DNA from: Lepas anatifera
Lineage: Eukaryota > Arthropoda > Thecostraca > Lepadidae
Assembly (NCBI GenBank): GCA_034440635.1
Contig: JAOTON010002098.1
Span: 911,001 to 975,000 of the forward strand
DNA length: 64,000 nt
Direction: 5' to 3'
Positions 57,790-64,000 of this stretch are shown here, in pieces. Under the pieces are notes generated by a model. The model searched no databases. It saw only the letters and a program-made list of their open reading frames with translations, and was not told the origin of the DNA. Both the position numbers and the translations under genes were made by a program. Position 1 is the stretch's first letter, and each line of letters opens with the position of its first letter.

Positions 57790-60451
57790 GCGCAAAATAA
57801 TCATATATTATCAACCGCATTTGTGATTGACGACACACCTCAGTACCCAGGTCATACGCAAGGATTTACAGAATAACTCTACATCTACTGCCTTTAGACC
57901 ACCATCCCTAATGCTCTGTGTGAGGGTGTTTTTGACACTTTAGGCGGCCTACCTCGCCACAGGAGCCGCATGATATTACTTTGGATAGTTCTAATGAAAT
58001 TTTTGGGCAATTTGATACAAGAGGACAGGTATACTAGCCGCGAGGCTACCAGAGATTTCCTTACTATGATGCGTCCCTTAAGTGTTAATGTCCGCCGTCT
58101 CCAAACTTTCATTACATTTTCTATTTTGTTGCAAATGGGTTCAATATTATCATTCACACACGACACACTTGCACTGAACCAAATACCAATTTGATCTTGT
58201 CCTGAGTCTCGATGCCACAAATTGCGTTGGTTTTGTGCTTTAGAGGGCCAATCCACATCAATTTGTTTTTTTCTTCATTCAAGGCAAGACCAGAGGCCTT
58301 ACTAAATTCGTGTACTAGATGTACGTTTTTTTTAGCAGATTCCTTATCCCTGCAGATCACCAAAACATCATCAGCAAATAGACTGAGTTTGATTTCAGTA
58401 CCACGAATTTCAGGATTTTCTCGTATATGTATGGCAAGAATTTCCAGGGCCAATATGAAAATTAAGCCACTGTGTCCTGCGCCTTGGAAGGTACCACGGG
58501 TATACCTAAACCAAGAAGATGTATAACCGTTGTTTATCACGGACAGAAATGTTTTACTGTGTAGCAGTTTCACCCATTGAATAAAGTTGCTACCAAAATT
58601 ATACGCTTTTAAGAATTCAAAAATAAAGTCATGCTCAAGTGAGTCAAACGCTGACCGGAAATCATAGGCAATCATCAGACCCTCGATATTGTCCATGTTA
58701 CAGTATGATATGGTGTCATCAGTTAATCTGAGATTTTCACCTATGAATCTACCTTTGATAAAGCCCGTTTGCTCCGGCCTTACTAATTTTCTGATAACGA
58801 AGTCTAATCTCATAAAAATTACTTCGGCAACAACTTTGTAGATGTCGTTGAGTAAGCAAATCGGTCGTCGGTTTTGTAGAGAATTTCCTTCGCCTTTATT
58901 CGGAAAAAGTGTGATGACTCCCCGTCTATGGGTGATAAAAATCCCTTATTATAATCGTTGTTAATATATTGAACAATTATGTCACCGATTTCGTTCCAGA
59001 AGAAGGATAAAAACTTTGCCGTAAATCCAAAGATTCCAGGTGCCTTCCGTTTCTTCATGTTTGATAACGCTAGCCGGCATTCTTCGTTCGATATGGGACC
59101 GTCACAGAAAGCTCGTTCCTCCTCAGATAGCTTTGGGATTTTATTATGTGCTAAGAAGTATTTGACTTTTTCCTTTTCGGTACCCTTTGATGAATATAAA
59201 TCGCTGAAGTGACTTGCACAGCGTTTTAATATTTCAGAACTATCCTTGATAATTATGCCATTTTCATTTATTTCATTGATCACCTTCTGAGCTGAAAGTT
59301 GTTTGCCCCTGCTTAGGAAATACTGCGTTTGTTTTTCACCCCACTCTAAACAGTTAGCTCCAGATGACACGATGGAGTGATAACTCTTCTCCATTTTCAG
59401 TTCGTCAAAACGTATACGTTTTTGGCGATATATATTCATTTCGGAATTATTTTGTGCCGTGAGGTCCTTCTCCCACGTTGATGTTTGTTCTGACAGCTCT
59501 GCTTCTTCTTTCTTTTTAAGGTAGGATATGCTTTTACTTCGCCTGATGCCCATTTCGCGGATAGAACACAGAAGCATTTCAACTTTAAGCCCAATAGCTT
59601 CTGTGGTTTTGTATTTGTTCCCAAATTTGAGTATAGTAATTTCTGTTTTGACGAATTCCGTAAATTCTTTGTCTGATTCGTGGAGGTCATTATTATATCT
59701 CCACAGTCCGGGGCTCCGCTTGCCAGCAATACTAACAGCTCTAATCGACACAGCGCTATGATTAGTCAGTATTCCGGGAGAAATTTTGCAACTAATCTCA
59801 TGACTGCGAAGAAGTGCTTCATTTACAAAAATGTAGTCAATTCGGGACTGTGAAACTATTGTGTTGCGACGCCATGTGAACTCTCGTTTATTTGGGTTCT
59901 GAAGCCTCCATATATCCATCAAATGAAATTCCTCTAACAGATTGGATTGTACATGACAGGCCTGGGTAGGTTTGTATTTTCCTGGTTCTACATCCCATAA
60001 GGATAAGTGAACATTAAAGTCACTGGCTAGAACTGTATAAGTATCTGAAGTTTGGATTACGATGTCCCTCAGTCGGTCAAGAAATTCCACTTTATGAGAT
60101 TGTATATCAATTGAAGGGACATAAACCCCGATAACAGTCATGCTTTCTTTTTCATAAGTAAGTCTAGCAGAAACAATTCCACCTTCTTTGTCGTTCAAAA
60201 CTTCATTAATAGTTCCATTAAATTGACGTGGCAGCAGCATGGCAGTTCCTGCCTGATGGGAGGATCCATGACTGAAGTAGATTTTAGAACCCCATTCATT
60301 TGACCACATCGTCTCTACTGAGGGAGACGAGTGTGTTTCTTGCAAAATCACTAAGTGGTCTGAAAATTCCGTATGCAAATGTCTGAAAATTGACCGCCTA
60401 ATATTTCTGCCCCGCATACCCTCTTACATTCTGCGTTAAGATATGGATCAT
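57790..60451 (-). mobile_element. L1/Tx1-type LINE ORF2: endonuclease plus RT, frameshifted
   Basis: Minus-strand ORF2 from an ATG at 60449-60451. After a 1-base error near 60420 the APE-type endonuclease follows: VILQETHSS, VIGVYVPS, ASDFNVHLSLWD, SRIDYIFVNEAL and TNHSAVSI, where the usual catalytic SDH is changed to TNH. A linker leads to the RT entry KRKAPGIFGFTAKFLSFFW (the invariant Asp of PGxDG is lost). A frame shift lies near 58920. The RT continues with QTGFIKGRFIGENLR, AYDFRSAFDSL, TFQGAGHSGLIFILALEIL and SLFADDVLVICRD (about 58370). Another shift near 58190 leads to the thumb (MKVWRRRTLTLKGRIIVRKS) and the copy fades at about 57800. No ORF1 or 5' UTR is recognised. Confidence 0.88.
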
Positions 60452-61175
60452 GTTATATGTTTCTAATGGCTTGTTCTAAACTATTGCATGAATGTAGGTC
60501 CTGAAAATCCATAGGGATAAATAGGGATGCCGAATGGACCGGCGATGAACTCTGCTTAACTAGCTCAAGCCCGGAGATCATTGGCAATATAGTGATCGAA
60601 ACACTGCTCCCCCGCACCGAATGCGGCTTACAGCCAGAAACCCCTCCCCCTGGTCCTCGCCCCCACAATTTGGCGCGCCGCAAGACAACGGCGCAAGATC
60701 GGACAGCTCGATCGCGGCCCCGAAGTATGGGAGCCTCCAAGCGGTAACGCAGTATCGATTTACCAAACATACTAAGCAGATACATTTGGACCATGAAACG
60801 CCGTTAAGCCCTCGAATTCACCGATCAGTCCGCAGATTCGTGGTCATACCTGCACAAGTCACACTGAATCCCCAGATACCCAGAGCATGCAGAGGCGGGC
60901 GACCGAGCCCGCTGACCGGCGATCCCCACGCGTGGAGTCGAAATTTAGACGGGGAGGTATTTTCTGTAGAAGATATTGGGAGTTCCCAAATTGCAGCAGG
61001 TCGCCGGGCGAGCCCGGCCACACCACTCTCTGAGATCTGCGGACACAATCAATCAATGTGATATCTGGCAGTGCGACATACCCACATGTATGTACATTAG
61101 GCCATTTCATTTTTCAATTTTTATTCTTGTCAGATTTTGTGACTATTCCCGTGCTATGGTCCAAGTGAAAACAAA
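60452..61175. other. Unassigned; may include the outer part of the next inverted repeat
   Basis: GC-richer DNA at 60600-61050 supports overlapping open frames on both strands (for example 60621-61061 +, 60818-61048 -) without domains. I compared the GC-rich part by eye with snRNA and 5S rRNA features and saw no match. Its possible partner lies beyond the right window edge. Confidence 0.35.
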
Positions 61176-64000
61176 CGGTGCCATTTTTATCGAAATCGGA
61201 CAATATTTAGGTCTGCCTCATGGGATCTGAAGATATCAAGTTTTGGTCAACAATGGCTATAATGGGGACCAATGCGGCTGACGCTGTAATGATCATGATA
61301 ATTCAAAACATGTTTTTTGTTAAAGCAAGCTATTGCAAAATGTTCATAAAGTCATGCTGGAGGCCATAGAATGTCGTAAACCAAGGGAACAAGGTCTTTG
61401 TAAACTATAGTATAAAGGGCAATTCTCGTTTATGAGGCCTCGACCGGCGAATTCTTGAACTCACGACTGCAAATGCTTTGGATGGTAAAATGCGTCAAAA
61501 ATAGTTCTGGACAGGAATAAATATTGTATTTGCATGTGCTGATCGTGAAATATATTTTCAGAATTTCATAGCAGTCTTCATGCTGTGGGCACCCCTGAAG
61601 GCCACGCGCCTTAGTGGTGAGAAAGTGCGAGCGCATGACGTTGTCGCTACTTCGGGAAGTTCTCTCTCCTAGACATGCTTTAAAACTTCCTTGGAGAGCC
61701 AGGGAAGTTTGCTTCTGCGCTTTTCCCCTGCAAAAGTTATTCAAGCTGCTATTCATATTTTTCTCTGCTGGTCAAATCCTTCAGCATACCAATACCTCGT
61801 TCTGCAACTTCATTTACCACTTTTAAGTACTTGATAAGGATGTGCACCATGTTGCACTGTTTGTCTATACCCCATTCCACAGGCTCTTTTGCCAGTCAGG
61901 GATGATCTGTTGGACTTACGAAGTCTAATATTGTCCAAGCATGACTCTAACATCAGGTCAGCGAGCTGTGTGGTCTTGCTCAGGAACACCGCCGAGGCAT
62001 CTTCTGCGAATCCTCTACTGGGGGATCATGCTGAGACGCTTTTCACATATTTATTTCTTGTTTTCATTGCTGACAAAGTCGCTGCAGAGATTGAACGACA
62101 CAATTGGTGGCTGAATGTTCCTATGACATGTGACGTCGGAGGGCCCACAGAACAGCCTTGGCTACTTGGTCATCCACACTCTTTTACCTGATGAGGTCTT
62201 GATAAAAGTGCATGTCGTTGCTGGGTGCATCAGCTGCGCGCAGACATACAAGAGAAGACGAAACTGCGTCATCCGGTGAAGCTTCCTCACCATGCCTTCG
62301 TTGTGCGTGAGCTGGTTTGCGAGCATATAAATATTCATGAAGTACGGCACCAGCAGCTTATGTGCTGGAACGCTCGGAACATTGAAGGGGGAAAGTTGTA
62401 TTTTGAAATCGTGTAAATCTAGTCAACGCCATAGGGCCAATGGTAAAGATTTTGAACATGGTGGCATGACCTCCTGCCCTCCCCCCTGTTCCTAAGCATG
62501 TGCAAGCAGACAATTACTTTTTCGACTACTTTTGGCCACCCGTCATGCTTGATGAAAAGCTACAGGATTCAGGTATCTCATCCCACGTGGTGGCTCCACA
62601 GAGATAAGGGATGAAATCGGAATATTTTTATTTGGTACAACGAGTGGCCAAAGTTAGTGATAAATTTATGAATAAACTCTATGTGAGCTGCTAATGAGCT
62701 TGTCAATAATTCCTCCTGATTTTAATGCTCTCTTCGACAGGTAGACTAAAAAAATTAGGCAGCGTATGGTATCGACTAGCATGCATTGTTCTACCAAGAC
62801 GTGTGTCTGCAGGTGCTGCTCTTGGTGGATATTTTTGTGTTCGCAAACCAGCTCACGCACGACGAAGTCATGGTGAGAAAGCTCCACCGGGTGGTGCAGT
62901 TTCGTCTTCTCTTGTATGTCTGCGCATGACTTTTTGCGCCAGTGGCAGCTGATGCACCCAGAAACGACATGCGCTTTTATCAAGACCTCATCCGGCACGA
63001 GGGTGTGGACGACCAAGTAGCCAAGGCTGCTCTGTGGGTCTTCCGACATCACATGTTGTAGGAACATTCAACCACCAATTGTGTCGTTCAATCTCTGTAG
63101 CGACTTTGTCAGTAATGCCAAAAAGAAAGAAATAAGTGAAAAGCTTCTCAACATGATCCGCCCAGTGGAGGATTCACAGATGTATCGTCGGTGTTCCTGG
63201 ACAAGATCACACTGCCCGATAATCTGGTGCAAGAGTCGACTTGGACAACATTAGAGTTCGTCAGCCCGACAGATGACTCCTGCTTGGCAAAAGAGCCTGT
63301 GGAATGGGGTATAGACAAACAGTGCAACATGGTTGACAACCTTATCAAGTACTTTAAATGGCAAATGATGATGCAGAATTAGGTATTGGTAGGCTGAAGG
63401 ATTTGACCAGCAGATAATATGAATAGCAGGTTGAATAATTTATGCAGGTGGAAAATCGCCAGAAGTAAACTTCCTAGCTCTCCAAGGCAGTTTTAAGGCA
63501 TGTCTAGGAGAGTGCACTTCCTGAAGTAGCGAAAACGTCATGCGCCCGTACTTCCTCGCCACTAAGGCGCATGACCTGCCGGGGTGCCCACAGCATGAAG
63601 ACGGCTATGATACTCTGAAAATATATTTTACGAACAGCATATGCAACTGCAATATAACGTCCAGCCCGGAACTGTTTTTGAAGCATTTCACCACCCAAAA
63701 CATTTCCAGTAGTGAGCTCAAGAATCCGCTCGTCGAGGCCTCAGAAACGAAAATTGCTCTTTATACCATAGCTTACAGAGACCTTGCTCCCTTGGTTTAC
63801 GTCATTTTATGACCTCCAGCATGACTGTGTGGGCATTTTGCAATAGCAGGGTTTAACAAAAAACATGTTTGGAATTATCATGATCATTACAGCGTCAGCT
63901 GTATTGTTCCCTATTATAGCCATTGTTGACGAAAACTTGATATCTTCAGTTCCCATGAGGCAGACCTAAATATTGTCCGATTTCGATAAAAATGGCATCG
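61176..64000. mobile_element. Long inverted-repeat element truncated by the window edge
   Basis: The segment 61176 to about 62350 recurs inverted from about 62815 to the last base. CGGTGCCATTTTTATC at 61176 pairs with GATAAAAATGGCATCG ending at 64000, and TGGTTTGCGA (62313-62322) pairs with TCGCAAACCA (62841-62850). Arms are clearly diverged, with a 13-base net length difference. The arms carry a degenerate coding frame (+ in the right arm, - in the left). The right arm shows FVFANQLTHDEVMVRKLHR and FLDKITLPDNLVQESTWTTL; the left arm read on - shows VNEVAERGIGMLKDLTSREK. I do not recognise the protein with confidence. The outer limits and any target duplication are out of view. Confidence 0.75.

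Noticed and set aside
60600..61060. snRNA or 5S rRNA gene in the GC-rich segment
   Set aside because: By eye, no U1, U2, U5 or 5S landmark sequence matched on either strand.
1..64000. CRISPR arrays, bacterial operons or ribosome binding sites
   Set aside because: Element content, SINEs, splice-type signals and composition are eukaryotic. The tandem arrays have no unique spacers.

Overview
This is a stretch of metazoan nuclear DNA made almost entirely of mobile-element debris and tandem repeats. I find no intact, recognisable host protein gene. Non-LTR retrotransposons, Penelope-like elements (PLEs), tRNA-derived SINEs, hAT-like and TTAA-type MITEs, long (TA)n tracts and GT-AG exon candidates together point to an invertebrate animal. 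An arthropod or another marine-type invertebrate is plausible, but the sequence does not fix the taxon. All long reading frames are either element relics with frameshifts or by-products of tandem repeats whose period is a multiple of three.

Layout. 0-9 kb: a hAT-like MITE with an 8-bp target duplication (316-711), a 447-bp TTAA MITE (1051-1497), a MITE with about 95-bp inverted repeats (2031-2680), a 5'-truncated I-clade LINE on + (2999-4503) and a CR1/Jockey-type LINE on - (about 6850-8085). 9.6-11.6 kb: three small exons that join in frame into a possible 45-residue secreted peptide precursor. 12-15.3 kb: a second hAT MITE beside a 2.85-kb inverted-repeat element. 16.4-19.0 kb: a G-rich MITE, then a 2.26-kb hAT-like composite that contains a TTAA element, which in turn contains the 447-bp MITE. 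20-22.3 kb: a SINE, a PLE relic on - and a (TA)n block. 23.2-25.9 kb: a near-perfect 2.7-kb palindrome with 8-bp flanking duplications.

26-34.5 kb: a dead mariner-like transposase, a TTAA MITE split by a CR1/L2-type LINE, a tRNA-like SINE, and two PLE relics associated with (TA)n tracts. One PLE is interrupted by a 123-bp hAT MITE with an 8-bp duplication. 36.3-39.1 kb: a LINE 3' end split by the second copy of the 2-kb hAT composite, with a perfect 8-bp duplication. 39.1-45.1 kb: an 18-bp minisatellite followed by about 100 copies of a 54-bp GC-rich minisatellite. 46-50.1 kb: two TTAA elements flanking a degenerate CCCTGAG-rich minisatellite. 52.3-60.5 kb: L1/Tx1-type LINE pieces on - (3' end at 52.3-53.2 kb, endonuclease and RT at 57.8-60.5 kb), with a SINE and a third hAT MITE between them. 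From about 61.2 kb to the right edge lies another long inverted repeat that runs out of the window.

The window's main value is as a readable insertion record. Paired filled and empty sites and target duplications give relative ages for hAT, TTAA-type, LINE and PLE activity. The most unusual structures are the palindromic elements, a hairpin-of-hairpins between the two PLE relics, the 54-bp satellite with local variant patches, and the possible small secreted peptide gene.
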